The notes: generated from the letters alone by a model not told the origin. 64,000 nucleotides of DNA from Fen-1364 sp049515135 (GCA_049515135.1 JBEKUJ010000006.1:124001-188000); one strand, 5' to 3'. Shown: positions 49,680 to 59,355, counted from the stretch's first letter. Translations and numbers: made by a program.

Positions 49680-50837
49680 GTGATCCGTACGACCGTCACC
49701 GAGCGCTACTACAGGTTTCTCACCGGCCAGACCGTGGACCGCATTCCCGACGTCGAGTTCGGCTACTGGCCGCAGACCGTCAGGCGGTGGCTGAAGGAAG
49801 GCCTGCCCCGAAGCCTGGATGAGTGGTGGTACAGCGAGCGGGAGCGGATCACCGAAAAGGACCCCCAGGAGGTCCTGAACAGGAAGCTGGACGGTTTTTT
49901 CGGCTTCGATTCCACGGGGGAAGAAATCCTTCTACGGATCCACTTCAATCCCGGCTTCCCGCAGGAAGTCATCAGCACGGAAGGGGACAAGACGCTCATG
50001 CGGGACCAGGACGGGGTGGTTTCGGAGCGATACCTGAGCGACGTGGAGGAAAGCTCGATCCCTCATTTCGTCAGCTTCCCGGTTCGCACCCGTGACGACT
50101 GGGAAAGCATGCGCGCGAGATACCAGGCTGATGATCCCACGCGCAGTTTCCCGGAGAGCGAGTTGGCCCACATCAGGTCCGCCGCGGCTGCCGGAAGGAT
50201 GATTGCCGTCGGCATGCAGGGGTTCTACGGCCAGCTCAGAAACTGGATGGGCTTCGAGAACCTTTCCCTTTGCCTCTACGACGACCCTGCGATGGTGGAG
50301 GAAATGGCCATGGCCTGGGCTGAGCTGTGCATCGGCCAGATCCGTAAGCTCCCGGCGGACATCCCCATCGACTATGTCGGCTGGTGGGAAGACATGGCCT
50401 CCAAGAACGGACCGTTCGTGAGCCCTCAGCAGTTTCGCCGTTTCTTCCTTCCCGCATACACGCTGGTCATGGATGAAGCCCGAAAAAGAGGCTGCGCCCT
50501 GTCCCTTGTCGACTGCGACGGAAATCCCGAAGCGCTGATCCCCCTCTGGCTGGAAGCAGGGGTGAACGTCATGTTCCCTCTGGAAGTGACGGAAGGCGTG
50601 GACCACATGGCGTGGAGAAGAAAGTTCGGCAAGGGGCTGCTCCTGCGGGGCGGAATCAGCAAAGAGGCCATCGCCGCAGGGGGAGCATCGATTGACAGGG
50701 AGATCGGGCGGATACGACCCTTGATCGAAGCGGGCGGCTACGTGCCCCACCTGGACCACCTGGCGCCTCCCAACATCAGCTACCAAGACTACCTGACGTA
50801 CCTGAAGAAGAAGCGGCGGGCCATCGGCCGGCCCTAG
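49680..50837 (+). CDS. Uroporphyrinogen decarboxylase (URO-D)-family protein
   Basis: A 385-aa TIM-barrel protein of the URO-D superfamily (IDYVGWWEDMASKNGPFVSPQQFRRFFLP, LLRGGISKEAI, GGYVPHLDHLAPPN). It is probably not HemE: the HemE N-terminal substrate motif RxPVWxMRQAGR is absent. Related proteins near sugar-uptake genes are often corrinoid-dependent methyltransferase-like. It starts with GTG without a Shine-Dalgarno, 10 nt after the ankyrin stop, suggesting re-initiation. The YesM-type kinase gene follows. Confidence 0.8.
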   Translation: MIRTTVTERYYRFLTGQTVDRIPDVEFGYWPQTVRRWLKEGLPRSLDEWWYSERERITEKDPQEVLNRKLDGFFGFDSTGEEILLRIHFNPGFPQEVISTEGDKTLMRDQDGVVSERYLSDVEESSIPHFVSFPVRTRDDWESMRARYQADDPTRSFPESELAHIRSAAAAGRMIAVGMQGFYGQLRNWMGFENLSLCLYDDPAMVEEMAMAWAELCIGQIRKLPADIPIDYVGWWEDMASKNGPFVSPQQFRRFFLPAYTLVMDEARKRGCALSLVDCDGNPEALIPLWLEAGVNVMFPLEVTEGVDHMAWRRKFGKGLLLRGGISKEAIAAGGASIDREIGRIRPLIEAGGYVPHLDHLAPPNISYQDYLTYLKKKRRAIGRP

Positions 50838-50913
50838 GGCAGAGCGCGCGAAGCGCGCTATCCGGTAGACGTGTTTGCCGGCATCAGTCGTGCCATCGCC
50901 CGACGGGTCCTCG

Positions 50914-50922
50914 TGCTATACT
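50914..50922 (+). promoter_or_regulatory. Extended -10 element before the sensor kinase
   Basis: TGCTATACT is a TGn-extended -10 (TATACT at 50917-50922) with no good -35. GTG 50931 lies 8 nt downstream, in the leaderless range. Confidence 0.5.
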
Positions 50923-50930
50923 GGGAGTCC

Positions 50931-52619
50931 GTGGTCTCCTTTCTGCGCCGGTTCAACATCGCCTTTATACTCCTGGTCTGCGTGCCCGGCCTCCTGGTCT
51001 CCGTGGTCCTCTCGCGCCTGTATATCTCCGCGTTGTTCTCAACCGTCGCCGGGCAGACCGAAGCGGTTGTGGATCAGATCACCCAGAACATGAGGAACGA
51101 GGTGGACGGGGCGTCCATCCTCACCTCCGCGCTCTTTCACGACCTTGAGCTGCGCTCCCTGGCTGACCGGTATTCCCGGGCGCGGCAATCCGGAGAGAGA
51201 CTCCTTGCATCCAACAGACTGGACGACAAGCTGGCCAGCTTCTTCACCTATTCCAACCGCATTGGCGCGGTCAACATCTACATGAAGGACGGCCAGGTCT
51301 ACTATTCCCAGAACTATCCCAACATACGGTCCTTCGAAGGAATCGATCCTTCCGTGTACGCGCAGGCGCGCAAGGAAGCTGGGAAGGTGTACATCCTGGA
51401 CCAGCTTACCGGCCCCACGGGGAACACGGGAGAGAAGTTCATGCTCTCCGTGGTTGTCTGCACCACACCGCAGGATTACGACACGGAGATCGACGCCGTG
51501 CTGGTCAGGTTCCGCGCTCCGTATTTCGACACTCTACGGTCCCGGCCGCAATCTGGCACCGCAGGAGACATCGTCATCTACGGCAGGGACGGACGCGTCC
51601 TTCTCACCAGCCTGCCGGTGGCGGCAGGTCTGGATTCCCAGCAGGCCCTGGGACCGCTGCGTGAAAGTCTGGGCAGGGATCCGCAGGCCGCATCCTTTCG
51701 GCAGGTGAGATTGGGCGGCCGCGCGTGGCTGGCAAGCTCTCTGGGGATGGAGTCCACGGGGTGGACTGTCGTGGTCCTGGTGGACCAGGCGGCCGTCATG
51801 GGGCGCATCACCTCCTACCAGTGGTACCTCTATCCGGCGCTCGCCCTGCTGGTGGTGCTTTTCTTCCTCTATGCCCGGTTCATCACGGTGGAGCGGGAGG
51901 AGCGCGAGCGCGCCCGGATGAAGGCTGAGCTGGCGGCGCTCCGCTTCCAGATAGATCCCCACTTTGTCTCCAACACGCTGAACTCCATCCGCCTCATGGC
52001 GCGCGCAGCCAAGGCTGATGCCATTGCGGGAATGACGCAGTCTCTCATGAGGATCCTGGCGGACAGCTATTCCGGCGCGGGCCCCATGACGACCCTGGAG
52101 CACGAGATTGCAAACCTGTCCGGGTACGTGGGAATCATGAAGGTGCGCTTTGGAGAGACCTTCGATGTGGCATGGAACATAGCGGAAGAGACGAAGGACC
52201 TCCTTGTGCTGAAGATGATCCTGCAGCCCATCATGGAGAACTCGATCCTTCACGGCATTTCGCCTGCCGGACGCAGAGGGTGCATTTCCGTCTCAACCCT
52301 CGTCGAGAGCGTGGGGCACAGGAGCGCGGCGCGTATGCCGGAGACCGGACTGGAAGCGGAGCCGGGGCGCAGGCTTGTGATTGAGGTCCGCGACGACGGC
52401 GTGGGGATGAGCCAGGAGCTGGCCCGGTCCGTGCTGGAGGACGGGACGCCCGCAGGCAACGGCGGATTGCACCGCGTCGGCCTTGCAAATGTGCACCACC
52501 GGATCCGGTTGAACTTCGGAGATCCTTTCGGCCTCACCGTGCAGAGCGTTCCCGGCTCCCACACGGTTGTCAGTTTCCTGCTGCCCGTTCTCAGGCGGGA
52601 GGCGCGCGGGAATGCATAG
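50931..52619 (+). CDS. YesM/LytS-type sensor histidine kinase
   Basis: A 562-aa membrane kinase. GTG 50931 is preferred over an upstream GTG at 50871: it puts the first span (FNIAFILLVCVPGLLVSVVL) right after a short basic start and fits the -10 element. An extracytoplasmic sensor region is bounded by a second span near 300 (YLYPALALLVVLFFLYA). The His_kinase motif FQIDPHFVSNTLNSI has His344. The ATPase domain has LQPIMENSILHGI, DDGVGM and GLANVHHRI. The response regulator starts inside its last codons. It should sense a sugar or its binding protein. Confidence 0.92.
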   Translation: MVSFLRRFNIAFILLVCVPGLLVSVVLSRLYISALFSTVAGQTEAVVDQITQNMRNEVDGASILTSALFHDLELRSLADRYSRARQSGERLLASNRLDDKLASFFTYSNRIGAVNIYMKDGQVYYSQNYPNIRSFEGIDPSVYAQARKEAGKVYILDQLTGPTGNTGEKFMLSVVVCTTPQDYDTEIDAVLVRFRAPYFDTLRSRPQSGTAGDIVIYGRDGRVLLTSLPVAAGLDSQQALGPLRESLGRDPQAASFRQVRLGGRAWLASSLGMESTGWTVVVLVDQAAVMGRITSYQWYLYPALALLVVLFFLYARFITVEREERERARMKAELAALRFQIDPHFVSNTLNSIRLMARAAKADAIAGMTQSLMRILADSYSGAGPMTTLEHEIANLSGYVGIMKVRFGETFDVAWNIAEETKDLLVLKMILQPIMENSILHGISPAGRRGCISVSTLVESVGHRSAARMPETGLEAEPGRRLVIEVRDDGVGMSQELARSVLEDGTPAGNGGLHRVGLANVHHRIRLNFGDPFGLTVQSVPGSHTVVSFLLPVLRREARGNA

Positions 52620-53799
52620 CGTCCTGATCGTGGACGACGAGCCTTTTGTCCGGCTTTCCCTGGCCAGTATGCGAAGGTGGGAGGAAGACGGCTTCGACCT
52701 TACTCACGAGGCATCCAACGGCAAGGAGGCGATGGAGGTCCTGGCCGCTCATCCCGAGATCGACCTCGTGCTCCTGGACCTGTCCATGCCGGTGATGGAC
52801 GGCATCGAGCTCCTCAAACGCCGCCAGGGCAGGACTCCGGTGGTGATCGTGCTTTCCGCGTACGACGACTTCCACCTGGTCAGGACTGCCTTCACCCTGG
52901 GAGCGGTCGACTATGTTCGCAAGGAGGAGATGGAGGGCGACTCGCTCCTTGCCGTCCTGAAAAAAGCCGCCGCGGGGATCGAGAGGTCCCGGGAGGCGGG
53001 CTCTTCGGTCATCGAGCGCCGCGAGGCGGACTTCCTCAGGGCGCAGATGCTCCGCGATCTTCTGGCAGAACCGCCTGCAGCGGACTCCGCCGCGGCTTTG
53101 GAGAGTCTCGGGGTGACGCTGTCAGCGCCGTTCTTCATCTGCGCCTTCTGGGTGGGAAGCTTCGAGGATGTCGCGGCCCGCTACCGTGACGAAGGCCTGG
53201 AGCGCTTCGCCTCCATGGTGGAACGCTCGCTTGCGCAGGTGGTTGCCAAGCGGGGAGCCGGTCACGTGGTCACGGTCCGGCCTGATCATGCCGCCGTCTT
53301 CTTTCGCGGCACCGCCGAGGCCGCGGGGACTTTCTGCGTGGACGCGAAGGAGTACCTGGAGCGCTACCTCTCCATTCACGTCTTCTTCTCGCTGAGCGAG
53401 GCCTGTGAAAAGCTCTGCGATGTCCAGGCCGCCTACCGGACCGCGCTTGCGCACCGGACGGTGGAATCCCGCATGATCGTGCTGGCAAAGCGGTTCATCC
53501 GTGAGAGCTTTGCCGACCCCGGGCTTTCCCTGGCCAGCGTGGCCGTCAAGGCTGGCGTTTCGAAGAACCATCTGAGCTGGGAGTTTGCCCGCGAGACGGG
53601 TGAGACTCTTACGGAGTACATAGCGCGCGTGCGCATCGAGGAAGCCAAGCGCCTTTTCTCCACCACCCGGCTCAAGGTCTACGAGGTGGGCGAGCGCGTG
53701 GGCTACCAGAACGTGGAGCACTTCAGCCGGGTCTTCAAGAAGGTGGCTGGAACAAGCCCAAGCACATGGTCGGAGAGCCCCGGAGGGGCGCGCCCCTAG
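52612..53799 (+). CDS. YesN-type response regulator with AraC DNA-binding domain
   Basis: 395 aa, starting at MHSVLIVDDEP and overlapping the kinase by 8 nt. The receiver domain (1-120) has phospho-acceptor Asp56 (LLDLSMP) and Lys in DYVRKEEM. The middle region is variable. The C-terminal AraC/XylS double helix-turn-helix (about 295-390) reads LSLASVAVKAGVSKNHLSWEF and YEVGERVGYQNVEHFSRVFKK. It probably activates the downstream transporter through the repeats at 53812-53850. Confidence 0.94.
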   Translation: MHSVLIVDDEPFVRLSLASMRRWEEDGFDLTHEASNGKEAMEVLAAHPEIDLVLLDLSMPVMDGIELLKRRQGRTPVVIVLSAYDDFHLVRTAFTLGAVDYVRKEEMEGDSLLAVLKKAAAGIERSREAGSSVIERREADFLRAQMLRDLLAEPPAADSAAALESLGVTLSAPFFICAFWVGSFEDVAARYRDEGLERFASMVERSLAQVVAKRGAGHVVTVRPDHAAVFFRGTAEAAGTFCVDAKEYLERYLSIHVFFSLSEACEKLCDVQAAYRTALAHRTVESRMIVLAKRFIRESFADPGLSLASVAVKAGVSKNHLSWEFARETGETLTEYIARVRIEEAKRLFSTTRLKVYEVGERVGYQNVEHFSRVFKKVAGTSPSTWSESPGGARP

Positions 53800-53811
53800 A
53801 CAAAGTCCGAG

Positions 53812-53878
53812 TTTTCGGAAAATCCGTCATACTTCCGGAATCCCCGTCATTCACGGTATGAGCAACCCGTGGGATACT
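53812..53878 (+). promoter_or_regulatory. Direct-repeat operator and promoter of the sugar transporter operon
   Basis: Two 19-bp direct repeats, TTTTCGGAAAATCCGTCAT (53812-53830) and CTTCCGGAATCCCCGTCAT (53832-53850), match at 14 positions and are offset by exactly 20 bp. The second abuts a -35 TTCACG (53850-53855), followed by 17 bp and -10 GATACT (53873-53878). This is the geometry of an AraC-family activator site. Confidence 0.65.
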
Positions 53879-53908
53879 GACCCATTCCCGAAACTAAAGG
53901 AGGAGCTG

Positions 53909-55171
53909 ATGAAGCGATTTGCAGTGGTTCTTCTGGCCCTCTGCCTCGCAGGAGCGCTCTGGGCACAGAACAAAGTCACCCTGAAAATGGGGGACAATCT
54001 TTCGGATCGCACGACGGGATGGGGAGCCGTCGTGGAGCAGATCAACAATGAGTTCAAGGCGGCCAACCCTGGTGTGGACTTCGTCACGGAGAGCTATCCC
54101 GACCAGCCCTACCAGCAGAAGATCAAAATCTACGCAACGGCACGGCAGCTTCCCGATGTTTTCAAGTACTGGAGCTTTTCCACGCTCCTGAAGCCCCTGG
54201 TGGACAGCGGCTTCGTGATGGAGCTGAACAAGGCGGATTTCGCGAAGTACGGCTACGTTCCCGGCTCCCTGGAAAGCAATGTCTGGGGCGGCAAGCTCTA
54301 CGGCATTCCCGTCTCCGCCGATTTCTGGGTGATCTATTACAACCAGAAGCTGTTCAAGGACGCGGGCGTGACCGTGCCGACCACCATCGAGGACCTGGAA
54401 GCCATGGCTCCCAAGTTCAAGGCCATGGGGATCATCCCCGTCGTCACCGACGGCAAGGACGCGTGGCCGCTCTCTATTATTTATGACGTCCTCTGCGAGC
54501 GCGTGAACGGCGACTTCTCCCGTCAGCAAGCGGCACTGGATCGCAAGGCGAAGTTCACCGACCCTGACTTTGTCGAGGGCGCGCGGCAGTACGTCAAGTT
54601 CATGCAGTCGGGCCTGTTCTCGGACGACCTGACGGTCTCCGACTATGGCGCCTCCCGCAACCTTTTTGGTCAGGGGAAGGCAGCTATGTACATCATGGGC
54701 CCCTGGGAAATGGGACTCGCTACTGACCCGAACTTCTCAGATGAGTTCAGGGCCAATGTGAATGCCTTCAAGTTCCCCGTGCTGAAGAACGGCAAAGGGA
54801 AGATCGACGACCTCGAGGCCTGGTTCGGCGGCAACTACGTCATCAACTCCGCCTCGAAGAACAAGGATCTCGACCTGAAATACCTCAAGTACTACGCGGA
54901 GCGTTTCCCCGTGCTGGCATGGGAGAAGCATGCAGCGTTCCCGGCGCAGAAGATCACGACGCTGGAATCCGACACGCCCGTGGCCAAGTCACTCGTCAAG
55001 ATTCTGGGTGATGCGAAGAAGACGAGCGGCACGACGACCATCGACCGGTCTACTCCACAGTTCAAAGAGGACCACCAGAACTTCATCCGCGAGCTCTCCT
55101 CGGGCCTCATCACCCCCGAAGAGTTCTGCAAGAAGATCGAAGCTTCCGCGGAAACAGCCTCGAAGCAGTGA
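53909..55171 (+). CDS. Sugar ABC transporter substrate-binding protein (family 1)
   Basis: A 420-aa exported binding protein with signal peptide MKRFAVVLLALCLAGALWA, cleaved after AQ or AWA; no lipobox. Family-1 features are VDFVTESYPDQPYQQKIKIY, GKLYGIPVSADFWVIYYNQKLF and a GKAAMYIMGPWEMG stretch. AAAGGAGGAG at 7 nt gives very strong initiation, as expected for an abundant binder. It delivers a sugar, perhaps a beta-glucoside given the downstream hydrolase, to the two permeases. It overlaps permease 1 in a GTGA. Confidence 0.94.
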   Translation: MKRFAVVLLALCLAGALWAQNKVTLKMGDNLSDRTTGWGAVVEQINNEFKAANPGVDFVTESYPDQPYQQKIKIYATARQLPDVFKYWSFSTLLKPLVDSGFVMELNKADFAKYGYVPGSLESNVWGGKLYGIPVSADFWVIYYNQKLFKDAGVTVPTTIEDLEAMAPKFKAMGIIPVVTDGKDAWPLSIIYDVLCERVNGDFSRQQAALDRKAKFTDPDFVEGARQYVKFMQSGLFSDDLTVSDYGASRNLFGQGKAAMYIMGPWEMGLATDPNFSDEFRANVNAFKFPVLKNGKGKIDDLEAWFGGNYVINSASKNKDLDLKYLKYYAERFPVLAWEKHAAFPAQKITTLESDTPVAKSLVKILGDAKKTSGTTTIDRSTPQFKEDHQNFIRELSSGLITPEEFCKKIEASAETASKQ

Positions 55172-56055
55172 AAGGCTTGTTTGGAAATGAGAAGGTCTCG
55201 GCAGCACTCGTGCTGCCGGGCCTTCTTGTCATCGTTTTCTCCCTCGTTGTTCCCATAGGATTCTCGGCGTACTTCAGCCTCACTGACTGGGCAGGGTTCG
55301 GAAAGTTTCACGTCGTCGGCCTGGAGAATTACCGCCAGATCCTGGTTGCTGACCCGGTGTTCTGGCGATCCCTGATGAACGCCCTCATCCTCATGATCGT
55401 GACGATCTTCATCCAGAACCCGGCTGCATTCGCCGTAGCAGCCGTCCTGTCGCACATCACGGAGAAGTTTTCCAGATTCTTCCGCACCGTCTTTTTCGTC
55501 CCGGCCGTTCTCTCCCTCATCGTCGTCACCAAGCTCTGGGTCAACATCTTCAACCCCACCTACGGCATCCTCAACAAGGTCTTGGTCGCGGTGGGGCTCA
55601 AGGCAATCGCGGTCTCGTGGCTCTCAAATCCCCGCACAGCCCTGGGCGCGGTGATCTGGATCATCATCTGGCAGGGATTCGGATGGGCCCTGCTGTTCTA
55701 CTACACTGGTCTCATGACGGTGCCGCGCGAGATAGAGGAAGCCACGCGCGTGGACGGCGCCGGGTGGCTCCAGGCGTACCTCAGGGTCATCATCCCTTTC
55801 ATGTTTCCGGTGATCTCGGCGGTCCTGGTGATCGACGTGATCTCGTGCCTGAAGCAGATGGAGATGATCTTCCTGTCCACCGCGGGCGGTCCCGGCATGC
55901 TCACCCAGTTCGTCTCCGTCTACCTCTACCAGAAGGCGTTCAGCGCCGGCCAGTACGGGTACGGCAACGCGCTTTCCGTGCTCTTCGTGATCGTGGCAGT
56001 GGGAATCACCCTTGTCGTGCAGCGCCTCCTGCGGCGCAATGACGACGCGCAGTAG
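55168..56055 (+). CDS. Sugar ABC transporter permease 1 (MalF/UgpA type)
   Basis: A 295-aa inner-membrane protein with six hydrophobic segments. The EAA loop that docks the ATPase is EEATRVDGAGWLQAYLRVIIP. The GTG start overlaps the binding-protein stop by 4 nt; its 3' end overlaps permease 2. No ATPase gene is in the operon, so a shared MsmK/UgpC-type ATPase elsewhere is expected. Confidence 0.94.
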   Translation: MKGLFGNEKVSAALVLPGLLVIVFSLVVPIGFSAYFSLTDWAGFGKFHVVGLENYRQILVADPVFWRSLMNALILMIVTIFIQNPAAFAVAAVLSHITEKFSRFFRTVFFVPAVLSLIVVTKLWVNIFNPTYGILNKVLVAVGLKAIAVSWLSNPRTALGAVIWIIIWQGFGWALLFYYTGLMTVPREIEEATRVDGAGWLQAYLRVIIPFMFPVISAVLVIDVISCLKQMEMIFLSTAGGPGMLTQFVSVYLYQKAFSAGQYGYGNALSVLFVIVAVGITLVVQRLLRRNDDAQ

Positions 56056-56914
56056 GAGGCCGGCCATCGCAACTCGCTCGCGGTCAGGCATTGCCGTGGC
56101 AGGCAGATCGATCCTCTATTTTTTCCTCATTGCCTTCGCCATCCTGCAGGTGTTTCCCCTGTTGTGGGTCTTCGACTATTCCATCCTGAAGGCAGGAGAC
56201 CTATTCGGCCCGGAGCTCATCAAGATCCCGGTGGTGCCCCAGTGGGGGAACTACGTTCATGCCTGGGTGAACGGGAAGATCTTCCGCTACTTCATCAACA
56301 GCACAATCGTAGTGGTCGGCTCCGTAGCAGCCTCTGGGTTCATCGCCTTTTGCACAGCGTATGCCATCGCGCGGATGAAGGGAAAACTCGTGGTGCTGGC
56401 CCTTGCGGCGGTCACCATGGGGATGGTCGTGCCCATCCATACGACGCTCCTGCCGAACTTCATCTGGTTCAGCTATTTCGGGCTGATCGACACTCACCTG
56501 GGGCTCATCATCCCGTACGTGGCCTTCACGTTGAGCTTCAACACTCTGATCTACATCGGCCAATTGCGCACACTCCCCCGGTCAATGGAGGAGTCCGCCT
56601 TCCTCGACGGTTGCTCATGGCCGCGGATCCTCTGGAGCGTCGTGGCCCCCATGTCGGTCCCCGCAACCGTGACAGTGCTCGTGATGACGTTCCTCAACAG
56701 CTGGAATGAGTTCATCATGGCATACACGTACCTGGCAACTGATGACCGCCGCACGCTGCCGTTCTCCATCATCAAGTTCCAGGGCGAGTACAGCGCCAAC
56801 TATGCAATTCAATTCGCCTGCATGCTTCTTGTCGCCATCGTCCCGCTGATCCTGTACTTCTTCTTCTCCCGACGGATCATGGCAGGAGTCACTGCAGGCG
56901 CCTTGAAAGGATGA
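56039..56914 (+). CDS. Sugar ABC transporter permease 2 (MalG/UgpE type)
   Basis: A 291-aa inner-membrane permease. The EAA-type loop is MEESAFLDGCSWPRILWSVVAPM. ATG 56039, 17 nt inside permease 1, is the most natural start; the basic N-terminus (TTRSRRPAIATRSRSG) precedes the first span. Its stop overlaps the beta-glucosidase start in an ATGA. Confidence 0.93.
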   Translation: MTTRSRRPAIATRSRSGIAVAGRSILYFFLIAFAILQVFPLLWVFDYSILKAGDLFGPELIKIPVVPQWGNYVHAWVNGKIFRYFINSTIVVVGSVAASGFIAFCTAYAIARMKGKLVVLALAAVTMGMVVPIHTTLLPNFIWFSYFGLIDTHLGLIIPYVAFTLSFNTLIYIGQLRTLPRSMEESAFLDGCSWPRILWSVVAPMSVPATVTVLVMTFLNSWNEFIMAYTYLATDDRRTLPFSIIKFQGEYSANYAIQFACMLLVAIVPLILYFFFSRRIMAGVTAGALKG

Positions 56915-58311
56915 CAAAGATGAAAGAGGCTCGTCTCGAATTCCCCGACGGGTTCGTCTGGGGCACGGCTACATCCGCCTATCAGATCGAGGGAGCGCGG
57001 AGTGAGGACGGCAAAGGGGAGTCCATCTGGGACAGGTTCGCCTCCACGCCGGGAAAGACCGCGGATGGTAGAGACGGGAGCGTTGCGTGCGATCACTATC
57101 ATCGCTACGAGTCGGATCTCGATCTTATGAAGCAGCTGGGGCTGCGAAGCTATCGGTTTTCCATCTCGTGGCCCCGGATCTTTCCTGACGGCCGTGGAGC
57201 GGTCAACCCCAAGGGGCTTGCTTTCTACGACAGGCTGGTTGACGCCATGCTGGCGCGCGGCATCCGCCCGTTTGCGACCCTTTTCCACTGGGACCTTCCC
57301 CAGGCCCTGCAGGATGCCGGGGGCTGGACCAACAGGGCCACGGTACACGCGTTTGCCCACTACGTTGAAATCGTCGCCAAGAAGCTCGGAGACCGCGTGA
57401 AGGACTGGATGACCCACAACGAGCCCTGGGTCGTCGCGTACTGCGGTCACCTCTTCGGCGACCATGCTCCCGGGATGCGTGACCTGAAGACCGCCCTTGC
57501 GGTGGCTCACGGGATCCTCCTTTCTCACGGGAAGGCGGTCCCTGTGATACGGGCATGCTCCCCGGGCGCCCAGGTCGGCATTGTCCACAACCTCGAATGG
57601 GTGGAGCCGGCCTCCCAGTCGGAGGAGGACGTTGCCGCCGCCATGCGCCACGACGGAGCGTTCAACAGATGGTTCCTGGATCCGGTGTTTCGAGGACGGT
57701 ACCCCGGCGACATGATGGCGTGGTTCGACAGCGCGCTGCCGGCAGTCCGGGACGGAGACTTTGAAGCCATATCGGTCCCCATCGACTTCCTCGGCGTGAA
57801 CTACTACACGCGCCGGATCATGGCGAATGACCCGGCGGGCCGGGGCACGCGGGGGCGCAGCGTTCTGGCGGCGCGGCAGGTCCACTGGCCCTTTACGGCC
57901 AGGGCTGATTTCGAGGAATGGGAGATAGCGCCGGAAGGGTTGTACCGCACGCTGCTGCGGGTTGCACGCGACTACAAGCCGGCGTTCCTCTATGTGACGG
58001 AGAACGGCACATCCCTTGCGGACGCGCCCGGGCCGGACGGGGCGGTGCATGACTGCGCGCGCAAGCGCTATGTTGCAGAACACGCAGCCGCGGTACATCA
58101 AGCGATTGCAGACGGCGCGGATGTGCGGGGCTACTTCCTCTGGTCTTTCATGGACAACTTCGAGTGGGGCTTCGGCTTCACCAAGCGATTCGGGATCACA
58201 CACGTGGATTATCAGACACAGAAACGGACCGTGAAGGACTCAGGACTGTGGTACGCGAAGGTTGTCAGGGAGAACGGCTTTCCTCTGGCTGACGCCTCTG
58301 CTCAGGGCTAA
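56911..58311 (+). CDS. Glycoside hydrolase family 1 beta-glucosidase (2)
   Basis: A 466-aa cytosolic GH1 enzyme, the last gene of the transporter operon. Acid/base Glu171 is in THNEP, nucleophile Glu364 in VTENG. FVWGTATSAYQIEGA and FMDNFEWGFGF are present. The operon position implies that it hydrolyses the sugar brought in by the ABC system, probably a beta-linked disaccharide. It ends in a 4-nt convergent overlap with the dioxygenase homologue. Confidence 0.95.
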   Translation: MTKMKEARLEFPDGFVWGTATSAYQIEGARSEDGKGESIWDRFASTPGKTADGRDGSVACDHYHRYESDLDLMKQLGLRSYRFSISWPRIFPDGRGAVNPKGLAFYDRLVDAMLARGIRPFATLFHWDLPQALQDAGGWTNRATVHAFAHYVEIVAKKLGDRVKDWMTHNEPWVVAYCGHLFGDHAPGMRDLKTALAVAHGILLSHGKAVPVIRACSPGAQVGIVHNLEWVEPASQSEEDVAAAMRHDGAFNRWFLDPVFRGRYPGDMMAWFDSALPAVRDGDFEAISVPIDFLGVNYYTRRIMANDPAGRGTRGRSVLAARQVHWPFTARADFEEWEIAPEGLYRTLLRVARDYKPAFLYVTENGTSLADAPGPDGAVHDCARKRYVAEHAAAVHQAIADGADVRGYFLWSFMDNFEWGFGFTKRFGITHVDYQTQKRTVKDSGLWYAKVVRENGFPLADASAQG

Positions 58312-59282
58312 GCAGGGGTTGGCAAAGCTGAGCTGCCCGGGCTGACGGGCGGGAGCGCTTTCTCCAGACCCGGGCGCAGCCGCTCGAGCCACGGGGGAAG
58401 GGAAAGCCGGGATCCCAGAGATTCCGCCGGCTCATCCCGCGCGAACCCTGGCGGATCCGTGGCCAGCTCGAACAGGATTCCGTTTGGCTCGTGAAAGTAC
58501 ACGGAGTGGAAGTACAGCCTGTCGATGACTGGAGTGGCCGGCCTGCCCGTGGCCATGATTGCCGCGCGAAGGTCACGCTGCTCAGCATCGTCCCGTGCGC
58601 GCCAGGCAATGTGATGAACCGCGCCCACCCCCATGCGTCCCGCACGTTCCGGCGGAGCATTCACTATCTCGGCAATGGAGCCACGACCGCCTTCCGCGCC
58701 AGCTTCGGCGGAGAAAAACAGCCTGCCGTCTTTTTGACCTCCGGGGCGCAAGCCAAGCACAGAGCCAAGAAAGTCTGCAGTGATTTCCGCGTTCTCCACG
58801 CTGAGAGTGGCCGAATAGAAGCCTCGGATGGCGTCCTTCCCGGGGACCTGGGCTTCCCAGGCATCCGTGGATTGAGCGTCGCCCTTGTCCACCAGCTCCA
58901 GGGCAAGACCGTCGGGGTCGTGAAATGAAATCCGCGCGTCGTCAGCGCTTTCCTTCTGCCCCGTCAGCTCCACGTGGAACTGCTCCAGTCTCATGCGCCA
59001 GAAGCCAAGCGCCCCGCCGGGAACGGAAAACGCTATGCCTGTCACCTGTCCCGAACCTGCCCTTCCCCGAAGACCGGATGTTGTCCAGGGGAAAAAAGTC
59101 AGGATGGTCCCGGGCGAGCCCGTCCTGTCCCCGAAATAGAAATGATAGGTCTCGGGGTCATCATAGTTCACGGTCTTTTTGACCAGCCGGAGCCCCAGGA
59201 CTCCGGCATAGAAGTCGATGGTCTTTTGCGGATCTCCAGCAATGGCGGTAATGTGGTGAATGCCGGCACTGGCGTTCTTCAT
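58308..59282 (-). CDS. Ring-cleaving dioxygenase homologue (MhqO-type, VOC superfamily)
   Basis: A 324-aa cytosolic protein with two vicinal-oxygen-chelate modules. N-terminal GIHHITAIAGDPQKT and the second-module AVHHIAWRA supply His, and GILFELATDPPGF supplies Glu, the usual Fe(II) ligand set. Relatives are induced by quinones and catechols and help detoxify them. GAGGG precedes the ATG. No aromatic pathway is encoded nearby, so detoxification is more likely than catabolism. Confidence 0.88.
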   Translation of the reverse strand: MKNASAGIHHITAIAGDPQKTIDFYAGVLGLRLVKKTVNYDDPETYHFYFGDRTGSPGTILTFFPWTTSGLRGRAGSGQVTGIAFSVPGGALGFWRMRLEQFHVELTGQKESADDARISFHDPDGLALELVDKGDAQSTDAWEAQVPGKDAIRGFYSATLSVENAEITADFLGSVLGLRPGGQKDGRLFFSAEAGAEGGRGSIAEIVNAPPERAGRMGVGAVHHIAWRARDDAEQRDLRAAIMATGRPATPVIDRLYFHSVYFHEPNGILFELATDPPGFARDEPAESLGSRLSLPPWLERLRPGLEKALPPVSPGSSALPTPA

Positions 59283-59355
59283 TTCCGGCCCTCGTGTAAT
59301 TTACTAGAGAATCCGGCATAAGCGAAGTTTTCGCATGCTTGTTGGATGAGTGATT

